Source: Clostridiales bacterium
GTDB taxonomy: Bacteria; Bacillota; Clostridia; Oscillospirales; Acutalibacteraceae
Assembly (NCBI GenBank): GCA_022799115.1
Contig: JAAWNT010000002.1
Location: 62,001-126,000, forward strand
Direction of reading: 5' to 3'
Length of the DNA: 64,000 bases
The notes under the pieces are model-generated. The model was not told the origin of the DNA and did not search any database. It saw only the letters and a list, made by a program, of their open reading frames with translations. The stretch's first letter is position 1; every line of letters begins with the position of its first letter. Shown piece by piece: positions 52,914-61,416 of the stretch. A program made the position numbers and the translations under genes.

Positions 52914-54557
52914 ATGAGAACAGTGAAACGAAGCCTCTGTATTTTTTTATGTCTGCTCCTTTGTTTGAGTCTGGCGGCTTGTATGGGAAAGGAGGATGGC
53001 CCCACTGCGGAAACCATCTTCTATAACCTGGACAAAGAGCCCAAGAGCTTGGATCCGCAAATTGCGGACGATTACGCCTCACGAATTGCGATACTGGCTT
53101 TGTATGAGGGCTTGGTGCGCATCGGCGAGGACGGCGAGCCCAAACCTGGAGTGGCGGCTTCGTGGGAGGCAAATAAAGATTATACCGTTTTTACCTTTTC
53201 CCTGCGTCAAGACGCCCGTTGGCCGTCCTGGAGTAAAGGCAAGGAGGAGTCTGTAGAAAGCCGCCCGGTTACAGCAGGGGATTTTGTCTTTGGATTGCAG
53301 CGGGCTTTGGATCCTGGCACCGGATCGCCCACCGCAGGCGCGCTTTTTCCCATCAAAAACGCAGAGAAGGTGAACAAGGGGGAATTGCCGGCCAGTCAGC
53401 TGGGGGTTACGGCTCTTAACGATTATACCTTGGTGGTGGATCTGGAATACTCTTATGAGGATTTTCCGGCGTTAATGGCGCTTCCGGCCTCCATGCCCTG
53501 TAATCGGGAATTTTTTGAACAGTCCGGCGGACAGTACGGGTTAGAGGTGGCCTCCGTGCTGGGCAACGGCCCGTATCGGTTTGCCAACCGGTATAGCTGG
53601 GAGCATTCCGCCTCCATGGCCCTGGTGCGCAGCGATTTTTACAAGGGGGAAAATCAGCCGGTTCCCGCCGGGATCCGCTTTACCATCGGAGCGACACAAA
53701 CCAATACGGCGGGCGCCATTATGGACAACACGGTGGACGCCGCCCCGCTGCCCGGAGATCAACTGGAAATCGCCCAGAGCCAGGGCTTTCATCTGACTTC
53801 GTTTGAGGACACCACGTGGGGCCTGTGTTTTAATACGCAGAATGCGGTGTTTAAAAATCTGAATGTGAGAAAGAGCTTTGTCCAATCGCTGGACCGGGAG
53901 TACGTATTGTCGGCAATGCCAAAAAATTATACGATTGCAGACGATATCATTGCGCCGGGCGCCACCTTTGGAGGGGAGAAATACCGCTCCCTTGCGGGGG
54001 GAGGCTTTTACTTAAAGCAGGATGGCAAGGCGAGAACGCTCCTGGAGACGGGGCTTAGAGAGCTGGAACTGGAGAGACTGCCCTCGGTGCGGGTGCTTTG
54101 CCTGGAGGATCCCCAGACTGCCGCGATGGTCAACAACATGTTGGAGCTCTGGTCCCGCAAACTGGGCTATTACATTAATATGGTGCCCTTAAGCCGGAGC
54201 GAACTGGACAAACGGATACGCGCCGGAGATTATCAAATGGCCTTGGCGCCGCTGCGTGCGGAAAACGACGGCCCTATGGAGTTTCTATCCATGTTCGCCT
54301 CCGATCAGCCGTCCAATCCCGTGGGCTTGCAGAGCAGCCAGTTTGACGCTTATTTGGATCAGGCCGCTCAAAAGCCCCTCAACGAAGGAATCGAAAGCTA
54401 TGTGGCCGCGGAACAATACCTTAATAACCAGGCGATCGTTTATCCGCTGTGCTATGAGAAACGGTATTTCGCCTCCGCGGCCAATGTCACAGGAATTTGG
54501 TTTCACTCCTATGACAGCGGGGTTGACTTTATCCGGGCCACAAAGGTGACGGGGTAA
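52914..54557 (+). CDS. Oligopeptide-binding lipoprotein (OppA/DppA family)
   Basis: A 547-residue substrate-binding lipoprotein (SBP family 5): signal with lipobox LAAC (Cys23). The family start is FYNLDKEPKSLDPQIADDYAS, followed by LYEGLVRIGEDGEPKPGVAASWE, VTAGDFVFGLQRALDP and LGNGPYRFANR. It should bind peptides outside the membrane for an Opp-type importer. No permease or ATPase genes adjoin it, so it either feeds a transporter encoded elsewhere or acts as a sensor. The ribosome site (GGTGATG) is weak. Confidence 0.92.
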   Translation: MRTVKRSLCIFLCLLLCLSLAACMGKEDGPTAETIFYNLDKEPKSLDPQIADDYASRIAILALYEGLVRIGEDGEPKPGVAASWEANKDYTVFTFSLRQDARWPSWSKGKEESVESRPVTAGDFVFGLQRALDPGTGSPTAGALFPIKNAEKVNKGELPASQLGVTALNDYTLVVDLEYSYEDFPALMALPASMPCNREFFEQSGGQYGLEVASVLGNGPYRFANRYSWEHSASMALVRSDFYKGENQPVPAGIRFTIGATQTNTAGAIMDNTVDAAPLPGDQLEIAQSQGFHLTSFEDTTWGLCFNTQNAVFKNLNVRKSFVQSLDREYVLSAMPKNYTIADDIIAPGATFGGEKYRSLAGGGFYLKQDGKARTLLETGLRELELERLPSVRVLCLEDPQTAAMVNNMLELWSRKLGYYINMVPLSRSELDKRIRAGDYQMALAPLRAENDGPMEFLSMFASDQPSNPVGLQSSQFDAYLDQAAQKPLNEGIESYVAAEQYLNNQAIVYPLCYEKRYFASAANVTGIWFHSYDSGVDFIRATKVTG

Positions 54558-54627
54558 TCATAGAAGCGGTTTTCGCGCGCAAGGTTTTCAGCGCACGGCG
54601 CTCTAAGCGTGAAGGAAGAAATTCAGG

Positions 54628-55358
54628 ATGCGGATTCTCCGAAACAGGGATTGTTCAACGCCTGCCAACGTTTGGAGTGCCCAAGATGTCCGAAGTCAGG
54701 AAGGATGGTTGTTTTTGCAGCTAAACGAAATGGTGGAGCGGTTGCTTCAAGAGGGGGTTGCCCAGGTGGGATTTTCTCATCTGCATGAAGCGCTGCCCCA
54801 GAGGTACCGCCATCTCCCTTATGGAATTACCCTGGTGTATAAGTTATCTGACGCCGTGATGGACGAGGTTGTCAGTTGGCAGGAGCCCGGCCCCACCTTT
54901 GCCTATTTTCAGCATTACCGGGCGGTCAACGCCTTTTTAGACGGCCGGTCGTTGTGGGTTAGCGCGATGCTGGAGCAGATGGGTTATCGGGCCATGCCGG
55001 TGGCCGCTTCCCAGAGCGTGCGGGATATGGGGGAATTTAGCGGAATCTTTCCCCACAAAACCGCCGCTGTTCTGGCCGGGTTGGGCTGGATTGGGAAAAG
55101 CGCTTTGTTTGTGTCCCCGCAATACGGGCCGCGGGTCAGACTCGCTACCATCCTGACCGATTGTCCCCTGCCCAAGCCCTCACCGGGGAACCCTACCGGG
55201 CGGGGAAAAGCGTTCGGGAGGATGTGATAGACCCCAGGGCGTGCAGCGAGCACATGAAACGAGCGTATCAGCGGATCGGCCGGGGGGCGGTATGCGGAAT
55301 CTGCGCCGCCGTTTGCCCGTATGGCGCCAAAGAACACCGGCAGTGTATCATGGAATAA
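54628..55358 (+). pseudogene. Frameshifted QueG-like 4Fe-4S protein
   Basis: The first frame (to about 55180) matches epoxyqueuosine-reductase-like small clostridial proteins: VRDMGEFSGIFPHKTAAVLAG, GWIGKSALFVSPQYGPRVRL and TILTDCPLP. It then runs into a stop at 55227. The next frame continues GEPYRAGK, then VIDPRACSEHMKRAYQRIG and CGICAAVCPYG to 55358. So a one-base frameshift lies at about 55165-55190. In addition, the first CxxCxxCxxxCP cluster motif expected between GEPYRAGK and the second cluster is absent. Either the gene is decaying or a sequencing error hides part of it; the missing motif argues for real decay. The start is uncertain (ATG 54628 or a TTG near 54708). Confidence 0.72.
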
Positions 55359-55417
55359 GCGGGCTAGTCCGTTACGTTCTCCCAATAGGGAGCAATCCAG
55401 TCAAAGGAGAGTGAAAT

Positions 55418-56665
55418 ATGACGCATCAAAGACGCAATCTTGTTTTTCTTGTGGTGAGTCTGTTATTGATCGTTGGAGCGGCTGCTCTGGGAATTTATAT
55501 GAAGAATGGGGGATATGCGCCGCTTCCGGCGGCCTCGTCGTCCGGCGGCGAAGACGAAACCTCCCATCCGACGATTCCCCCTTCCGCCCCTTCGAAAGCG
55601 GATTCGGAGAATAATCAGGATGAATCAATGCCGGAGGCCAGCGGAATTTTTTCCGATTATTATGCCAACGCGAAACAAAAGGCCGCCGGGATGACCATCG
55701 AAGAAAAAGTAGGCCAAGTGTTTTTGGCACGGTATCCCGGAGAGGGCGCAAAAACGCAGATTACCGCCAATCATCCTGGAGGGTTTGTGTTGTTTGCCAA
55801 GGATTTTAAGAATAAAAGCAAGACTACGGTAAAAAATGAACTCAAAGACTGCCAGTCCGCATCCAACATTCCCCTAATTTTAGGCGTGGATGAGGAGGGG
55901 GGAACCGTGGTGCGCGTCAGCTCGAATACGGCGCTGTCCCCCCGCCGGTTTTTGTCTCCCCAGACCCTGTTCCAGCAGGGAGGTCTTGCGGGAATCCGCG
56001 AGGATACCCGCCAAAAATCCCAGCTTTTATTGGAGCTGGGGCTCAATTTGAATTTGGCGCCGGTGGCGGATGTGTCCACCGACCGCAACGACTTTATCCA
56101 TTCCCGTACCTTTGGCATGGGGGCGCAGGCCACATCGGAATACATACAGCAGGTAGTCCGTGAAATGAACAAAGAAAATTTATCGGGAGCGTTAAAGCAT
56201 TTTCCTGGATACGGAAATAATTCCGATACCCATACCGGCTTAGCCCGGGACACACGTCCCTATAGCGACTTTGTCTCCAATGATTTCCTGCCGTTTTCCG
56301 CCGGCATCAGCGAGGGGGTTCCCTGCGTGCTGGTTTCCCACGTTATTGTTGAGTGTATGGACGCTCAGCATCCGGCGTCCCTGTCTCCCAAGGTGCATCG
56401 GATTCTTCGGGAGGATCTGGGATTTACCGGCGTCATTCTCACCGACGATCTGGCGATGGACGCCATCGCGGACTACAGCGGGGGAGAAAATCCGGCGGTA
56501 TCCGCCTTTTTGGCGGGCAACGACATGTTGTTGTGTTCCGATTTGGAAACAAGCTATCAAGCGCTTTTAGAAGCGGTGCGCAGCGGACAGATCAGCCAAA
56601 ACCGCCTTGATCTGTCGGTGATACGGATTCTTTCCTGGAAATACAGCAAAGGAATTCTTTCTTGA
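55418..56665 (+). CDS. GH3 beta-N-acetylhexosaminidase (NagZ-like), membrane-anchored
   Basis: A 415-residue GH3 enzyme with an N-terminal TM anchor (about residues 8-28) and a Ser/Pro/Glu-rich linker (to about 75), so it acts outside the membrane. Barrel motifs are GGFVLFAKDF, LILGVDEEGGTVVRV and LNLNLAPVADV. KHFPGYGNNSDTHTGL is the NagZ catalytic-loop equivalent, with the His, and the nucleophile Asp is in LTDDLAMDAI (around 343-344). It removes N-acetylglucosamine from peptidoglycan fragments. RBS AAGGAGAG upstream. The gene converges with cinA across a perfect hairpin. Confidence 0.92.
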   Translation: MTHQRRNLVFLVVSLLLIVGAAALGIYMKNGGYAPLPAASSSGGEDETSHPTIPPSAPSKADSENNQDESMPEASGIFSDYYANAKQKAAGMTIEEKVGQVFLARYPGEGAKTQITANHPGGFVLFAKDFKNKSKTTVKNELKDCQSASNIPLILGVDEEGGTVVRVSSNTALSPRRFLSPQTLFQQGGLAGIREDTRQKSQLLLELGLNLNLAPVADVSTDRNDFIHSRTFGMGAQATSEYIQQVVREMNKENLSGALKHFPGYGNNSDTHTGLARDTRPYSDFVSNDFLPFSAGISEGVPCVLVSHVIVECMDAQHPASLSPKVHRILREDLGFTGVILTDDLAMDAIADYSGGENPAVSAFLAGNDMLLCSDLETSYQALLEAVRSGQISQNRLDLSVIRILSWKYSKGILS

Positions 56666-56842
56666 GGGCCGTCCCTCCCAAGCGTGAGTTTGTGAGGGTT
56701 GGGATTAAGCGCCGTGAAGCGGGAAATTTGGGCGGCGGACCGTCCTTTGTTACCGGCGTGCGGTCCTGTCCTCTTGTTCTGCCGCCGCGGATCAAAGAAG
56801 CCCCGCGGCGCACAAACGGTTTGTGAAAAATTCTATGAGAGT

Positions 56843-56887
56843 GAAGAAGCTCCCTTGGCAAACTCTTCCTGCCAAGGGAGCTTCTTC
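56843..56887. terminator. Perfect 18-bp hairpin between convergent genes
   Basis: GAAGAAGCTCCCTTGGCA pairs perfectly with its complement around nine bases. The T-tract is interrupted (CTTCTTC), so it is a bidirectional stop of moderate strength or an mRNA end protector. Confidence 0.7.
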
Positions 56888-56956
56888 GCGAAACGCAGCG
56901 CATACCAAAACGTCTCTGTTTTTTGGAGAAACTTTCTGTGGAGCGGATTCCATATG

Positions 56957-58210
56957 CTATCTTTGCAGCCGCCGTATGGTTTGCAGCGCCAGAAAGAGCG
57001 CGTGAGAGGAGGCGAGCCAGCGGATCAGCTCCCGCTCGTCGGGATACCCTCGGCTGAGCCTGAGCTCCAAAACCTCACGATGCCAGTCGCTGTCCACTCC
57101 CACATAGACAAGGCCTACGGGCTTATCCTTCGTGCCCCCGTCGGGGCCCGCGATGCCGGTGGTGGAGATGCCGATATCCGCATGAGACAACCGGCGCGCG
57201 CCGGCGGCCAGCTCGGCGGCGGTCTGCCGGGATACCGCGCCGTATCGGGCCAGCGTATCTTCAGAAACTCCCACCACGCGCCGCTTGATCTCGTTGGAGT
57301 AACAGCATATGCCGCAGTCAAATACCTGGGATGCGCCGGGAATTTCGGTGATTCGTTTGGAGATCAGTCCGCCGGTGCAGCTCTCCGCCGAGGCAAGCTT
57401 CTTATGATTTTCAGAGAGTGCCTGCACCACGGCGTTTTGCAGGGAGCCGGAATCCACCCCATATACGGCGTCGCCCAGCAGGTCGCTTACCTCGCTAAGA
57501 AGCGGCCGGATCATGGCGTCAGCGTGGGAAGCATCCTCAGCGGAAGCCGTGATCCGCAGCAGCATTTCCCCGTCTTTTGCATAGGGGGCGATGGTGGGAT
57601 TTTTCAGCTGTTCCATACGATCCCGCAGCATGCTCTCCACTTGGGATTCTCCCAGCCCAAATATATGGATGTTATGGGATACCAGCGTTGTTTGCGCGTC
57701 CCTGCGCAGATATGGCAGTACCCCTTCCAAAAACATGGGTTTCATTTCTCTGGGCGGGCCGGGCAGCAGCACCACTGCCTTCCCGTTTTCCTCTACAATC
57801 AGGCCGGGCGCGGTTCCGTTTTTATTTTGCAGCACAATGGCGCCCTTAGGCATCACGGCCTGTTTTTTGTTGTTGTCGGTCATGGGCCGGTCGATCCGCG
57901 CGAAAAAGGATTTGATCTCCTGCAGGGATGTTTCGTTGAGTTCCATCGGCAGGCCGAACAGCTCGGCCACAGTCTCTTTGGTGATATCGTCATAGGTGGG
58001 ACCAAGACCGCCGGTGGTGATAATCAAATCGCTTTGCTCCATGGCGTGCGCAAGGCAGGATTTCAAACGCTCTGAGTTGTCGCCCACTACGGATTGGTGA
58101 TAAACGTCAATGCCGAGCTTGGCAAGCTCCCTTGACAAAAACACCGCGTTGGTGTTCACAATGTCCCCCAGCAGCAGCTCGGTGCCTACGCATAGGATTT
58201 CCGCTTTCAT
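56957..58210 (-). CDS. cinA: CinA competence/damage-inducible protein
   Basis: A 417-residue CinA with both domains. The N-terminal MoCF-like domain carries VGTELLLGDIVNTN, TTGGLGPTYDDITKE and LLPGPPREM; the C-terminal nicotinamide-nucleotide amidase domain has ASAESCTGG, CYSNEIKRRVVGV and STTGIAGPDGGT. CinA hydrolyses nicotinamide mononucleotide and damaged dinucleotides. ATG 58210 follows GGGGG by seven bases. It is monocistronic. It also serves as the in-window reference for the shortened CinA-like protein at 31425. Confidence 0.95.
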   Translation of the reverse strand: MKAEILCVGTELLLGDIVNTNAVFLSRELAKLGIDVYHQSVVGDNSERLKSCLAHAMEQSDLIITTGGLGPTYDDITKETVAELFGLPMELNETSLQEIKSFFARIDRPMTDNNKKQAVMPKGAIVLQNKNGTAPGLIVEENGKAVVLLPGPPREMKPMFLEGVLPYLRRDAQTTLVSHNIHIFGLGESQVESMLRDRMEQLKNPTIAPYAKDGEMLLRITASAEDASHADAMIRPLLSEVSDLLGDAVYGVDSGSLQNAVVQALSENHKKLASAESCTGGLISKRITEIPGASQVFDCGICCYSNEIKRRVVGVSEDTLARYGAVSRQTAAELAAGARRLSHADIGISTTGIAGPDGGTKDKPVGLVYVGVDSDWHREVLELRLSRGYPDERELIRWLASSHALFLALQTIRRLQR

Positions 58211-58727
58211 AGAAATACCCCCTGTACTTTTGCATATACTAAACAAACCGGCGGACGCCTCGGCAACGGCGTTCCGCGGTTTTTCCTATCATTAGATTCA
58301 CTCTATCACATTGCTGCGCGTTTTGCAACGTCTCTCAAAGGCCGTATTTTCCAATGGAATCGGAACCGGCGTGACCGGTTTAACCGATAAGACCGGGAGC
58401 GGTCCTCCGGCTTGAAAAACGGAAGGTTCCCGCCGCGTGTTCTCGAGGAGGAAAACACGCAAGCGCCGTTTCCCAAGCGGCTAGGGCGTTTGCAAACGTG
58501 TTTCCTCCTCCTTGCTGTTTGCCGCAGCCGGCAATTCCTGGTTCAGCCGCGCAGCCCCCAAAAAAGCAGCCGTTTTATTAAGGATTGCCAATTGCGGAGC
58601 GAATATGGCTTGCTCATCAACAGTTCATCGTTTCTTAACAAAATCTGAAACGCCGTAGGCTACAATGAAGCTATCCTTAGTTGGCTAATAATTAGCTGCC
58701 TAACAGTATGAAAAGAGGTGCGGTGGT
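58211..58727. other. Divergent intergenic region with a long hairpin
   Basis: A 517-base gap between cinA and a MarR gene. Besides the operator at 58677-58703 and a TACAAT box at 58661-58666, it holds a long imperfect hairpin (58446-58511). There GGAGGAAA-CACG and GCGCC on the left pair with GGCG and CGTG-TTTCCTCC on the right. No open frame is convincing, so a small RNA or a structured leader are both possible. Confidence 0.5.
58677..58703 (+). promoter_or_regulatory. Tandem MarR-type operator
   Basis: Two 12-bp boxes, TTAGTTGGCTAA (58677-58688) and TTAGCTGCCTAA (58692-58703), each with palindromic TTAG/CTAA ends, three bases apart. They lie just after the -10 box and 25 bases before the MarR start, suggesting autorepression. 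Confidence 0.7.
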
Positions 58728-59219
58728 GTGGATAAGGAGCAAGAGAGGAGCCGTTCTTCTGCGGAGCCTTCCCCCAAAGACGCCTTGGACGTTTTCAACG
58801 CCATGGTGATGATAAGCCGGTTGCAGGACAAAAAGTTGCAGACGGCGCTTTCCAATCTTTCGGTACACCCGGCGCAGTATAGCTGCCTGTTTGTGGTATG
58901 CCGGAAAAAGGGTTTGAATCTGCGGGAATTGGCCCAGCTGCTGCGGGTTGAGAATTCCACCGCTTCGGTTACTGTGCGGCGGATGGAAAAGGCGGGGCTG
59001 ATCCAGCGCAGGCCGGACGAATCGGATTGCCGGATGACCCGGCTTTACCCCACCGAATATGGAAAGGAACAGTTTGAATCCGCCAAGCGTATCATGGAGG
59101 AATTTATTCAATTCTGTTTTGGGGAACTGGACAGCCGGGAGCTCCGCATATTGGGCGGGCTTTTGGATCGGGTATGCGCAAGACTGAATCAATATGAGAT
59201 TCAGCCGGCGTACCCATGA
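58728..59219 (+). CDS. MarR-family regulator
   Basis: A 163-residue MarR protein: LSVHPAQYSCLFVVCRKKGLNLRELAQLL, recognition helix ENSTASVTVRRMEKAGLI and wing DESDCRMTRLYPTEYGKE. It starts at GTG 58728 after AGAGGTG. Tandem TTAG...CTAA boxes precede it. It is followed by a CrtO-like membrane protein 17 bases downstream, so the two form an operon and the regulator probably controls both. Confidence 0.88.
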   Translation: MDKEQERSRSSAEPSPKDALDVFNAMVMISRLQDKKLQTALSNLSVHPAQYSCLFVVCRKKGLNLRELAQLLRVENSTASVTVRRMEKAGLIQRRPDESDCRMTRLYPTEYGKEQFESAKRIMEEFIQFCFGELDSRELRILGGLLDRVCARLNQYEIQPAYP

Positions 59220-59236
59220 TTTGAGGAGGTATTGGA

Positions 59237-59761
59237 ATGAGAGGAGCTTCTATTGGGACCATTTTGCTTACCAATGTCCTGCTGGTGGTGGCGTGGCATT
59301 TTTTGATGTTTTTGGCTTGCATAAAAGTAAAAACGTCTCTGTTTAATCCGGAAAACCGTTTTTATCAGGCCAAGTCCTGGGAAAAAAACGGGCGTTGGTA
59401 TGCAAAGCATTTAAAGATCAATTCTTGGAAGGATCATCTTCCTCAGCATACGGGGAAGGACGGGTTCACCAAAGAGCATATGCAAAGCAATATCACGCTG
59501 GAGTATTTGGACCGGTTTATTATGGAAACTTGCCGTGGGGAATGGGATCACTGGATGTGCTGCCTATACTTCTTTTTATCGCTGCTCATCAATCCGTTTT
59601 TGATCGGTTTGATTCTGGGATTGCTGACCATTCTGTTTAATTTGCCCTTTATCGCCATTCAGCGATACAACCGTTTTCGTCTGCAAACCCTTCGCAAGCG
59701 GATGCTGCGGGAACAGGAAAAAATGAGCGCCGGCGATCATAAGGCGCTGGCCGAATCGTAA
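59237..59761 (+). CDS. CrtO-like (glycosyl-diaponeurosporenoate) acyltransferase family membrane protein
   Basis: A 174-residue integral membrane protein with one TM segment at the N-terminus (about residues 7-28) and two near the end (about 108-145). The conserved soluble part has SLFNPENRFYQAKSWEKNGRWYAKHLKINSWKDH-type features, then HTGKDGFTKEHM and FIMETCRGEWDHW, which match the acyltransferase family that includes staphylococcal CrtO. No carotenoid genes are near, so a different acyl acceptor, perhaps a wall or membrane lipid, is likely. GGAGG precedes the ATG by eight bases. It forms an operon with the MarR gene. Confidence 0.72.
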   Translation: MRGASIGTILLTNVLLVVAWHFLMFLACIKVKTSLFNPENRFYQAKSWEKNGRWYAKHLKINSWKDHLPQHTGKDGFTKEHMQSNITLEYLDRFIMETCRGEWDHWMCCLYFFLSLLINPFLIGLILGLLTILFNLPFIAIQRYNRFRLQTLRKRMLREQEKMSAGDHKALAES

Positions 59762-60008
59762 GATGATTTTGTCGCCGGGCTGTGATCCGGGCGGCCGACG
59801 CTGAACAAATCCAGAGTTCCTGCCGGAAACGGACCATGGGTTTTGCGGATGCTGCCGCAATGCAGAATGGTTTCGGCGTTTGGAGCTTGGATGCGCCGCA
59901 GCGCGCGGAACGCCGCTGGAAGCGCCCGGCGATTTGCGTTTTTTCTTTTATGGATGAAAAGGGACGGCGCGGGCCATTCTAAAAGAGAAGAAAAGGGAGG
60001 TATCCGTC

Positions 60009-61271
60009 ATGCAGTCATTTTATGATTTATACAATCAGTTGGTACAGGCTTCGATGAGAGGGGAACTCAAGGAGCAACTGGAACAGGGGAGCGTAAAACT
60101 GGACGAGCATCAGCTGGATTGCCTGCTGAATCCCCGAAAATATGCGCCGGTGTGGCGGCTGGCCGATTGTGATTGCGCAGAAGGGGATCAAAAAGCCTGC
60201 GAGGGGCGATGTCTGTTCGACGCCTTTCACCGGGACGAACAGGGAAATATGATGGTGGATCCCGACCGCTGCGTGGGATGCTCCATGTGTATTGACCAAT
60301 GTAAGGCCAAGAAGCTCACAGAGAGTAAAGAGGTGCTCCCCTTGGTGGAGGTGCTGCGGGATGGAAAAAAACCGGTGTATGCCATGATCGCACCGGCCTT
60401 TATCGGACAGTTTAGCGAGGAGGTTACTCCTGGCATGCTTCGCACCGCCTTTAAAAAGCTGGGATTTACCGGGATGGTGGAGGTGGCTCTGTTTGCCGAT
60501 ATCCTCACCCTCAAAGAGGCGCTGGAATTTGACCGCACGGTAAAAACCGAGGAGGATTACCTGCTGACCAGCTGCTGCTGTCCCGTTTGGATCGCCATGA
60601 TCCGCAGAGTTTACGACCAGCTGCTTACCCATGTGCCGGGCTCCGTCTCTCCCATGGTGGCTTGCGGACGTTCGGTGAAACGCCTGCACCCGGAGGCGGT
60701 GACCGTGTTTATCGGCCCCTGCGTGGCAAAAAAGGCGGAGGCCAAGGAAAAGGATATTGCCGACGCTGTGGACTATGTGCTCACCTTTCAGGAGGTGCGG
60801 GATATTTTTGATTTTGCAAATATCAATCCCCTTGACATGGAACCGGACGAAAGGGACCATTCCTCCCGGGCGGGACGCGTTTACGCGCGCGCCGGCGGGG
60901 TCAGCGAGGCGGTGAAAACCACCCTGAAGAAGCTGCGCCCCGACCGAGAGATTCCCTTCACCACCGCCCATGCCAACGGGGTGCCCGAATGCAGGGCCAT
61001 GCTGAATCGTCTTCTGGAGGGAAAGGCCGACGGCAACTTCCTGGAGGGCATGGGTTGTGTGGGCGGCTGCGTGGGCGGGCCCAAGGCCATTCTCAGCCGG
61101 GATGAGGGACGTGTAAACGTCAATTACTACGGCTCTGCCGCCACCTATTACACGCCGGCGGAAAATCCCTATGTGATTGAGCTGCTGCGTCGTCTAGGAC
61201 TGCCTACGGTGGAAAGCCTATTGGAGCAAAGCGATATTTTTACCAGAGATTTGGAGGCCAAGGCAAAATAA
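60009..61271 (+). CDS. [FeFe]-hydrogenase-like protein with variant H-cluster motifs
   Basis: A 420-residue protein with a Cys-rich N-terminus (Cys54, 56, 64, 68), one ferredoxin-type 4Fe-4S motif CVGCSMCIDQC (Cys88, 91, 94, 98) and the H-cluster domain. L1 is LTSCCCPVW (Cys189-191; usually TSCCPxW), L2 is IGPCVAKKAE (Cys238; usually MPCxxKxxE) and L3 is EGMGCVGGCVGGP (Cys350, Cys354). The ligands are kept, but L2 lacks Met and L1 has an extra Cys. These motifs and the monomeric size fit the poorly studied putative sensory or group C/D-like hydrogenases rather than the classic H2-evolving ones. Maturases HydEFG are not in the window. RBS GGGAGG; it is a single gene. Confidence 0.85.
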   Translation: MQSFYDLYNQLVQASMRGELKEQLEQGSVKLDEHQLDCLLNPRKYAPVWRLADCDCAEGDQKACEGRCLFDAFHRDEQGNMMVDPDRCVGCSMCIDQCKAKKLTESKEVLPLVEVLRDGKKPVYAMIAPAFIGQFSEEVTPGMLRTAFKKLGFTGMVEVALFADILTLKEALEFDRTVKTEEDYLLTSCCCPVWIAMIRRVYDQLLTHVPGSVSPMVACGRSVKRLHPEAVTVFIGPCVAKKAEAKEKDIADAVDYVLTFQEVRDIFDFANINPLDMEPDERDHSSRAGRVYARAGGVSEAVKTTLKKLRPDREIPFTTAHANGVPECRAMLNRLLEGKADGNFLEGMGCVGGCVGGPKAILSRDEGRVNVNYYGSAATYYTPAENPYVIELLRRLGLPTVESLLEQSDIFTRDLEAKAK

Positions 61272-61416
61272 GAAAGGGACAGCGGAAAAACCGCTTGCCA
61301 AAGGGGAAACCGCGCGGGCCGTCGGACTCTGCGGGGTAAAGGAACCCAAGGCTGTTTTCAGTTCCGGCCCTGCCCAATCTTTTCCCAACCGCGAGAAACA
61401 AGGAGGCGGACTACAA

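Noticed and set aside
56699-58075. 458-codon plus-strand frame antisense to cinA
   Set aside because: It is the mirror of the highly conserved cinA gene; long antisense frames are common in GC-rich coding DNA.
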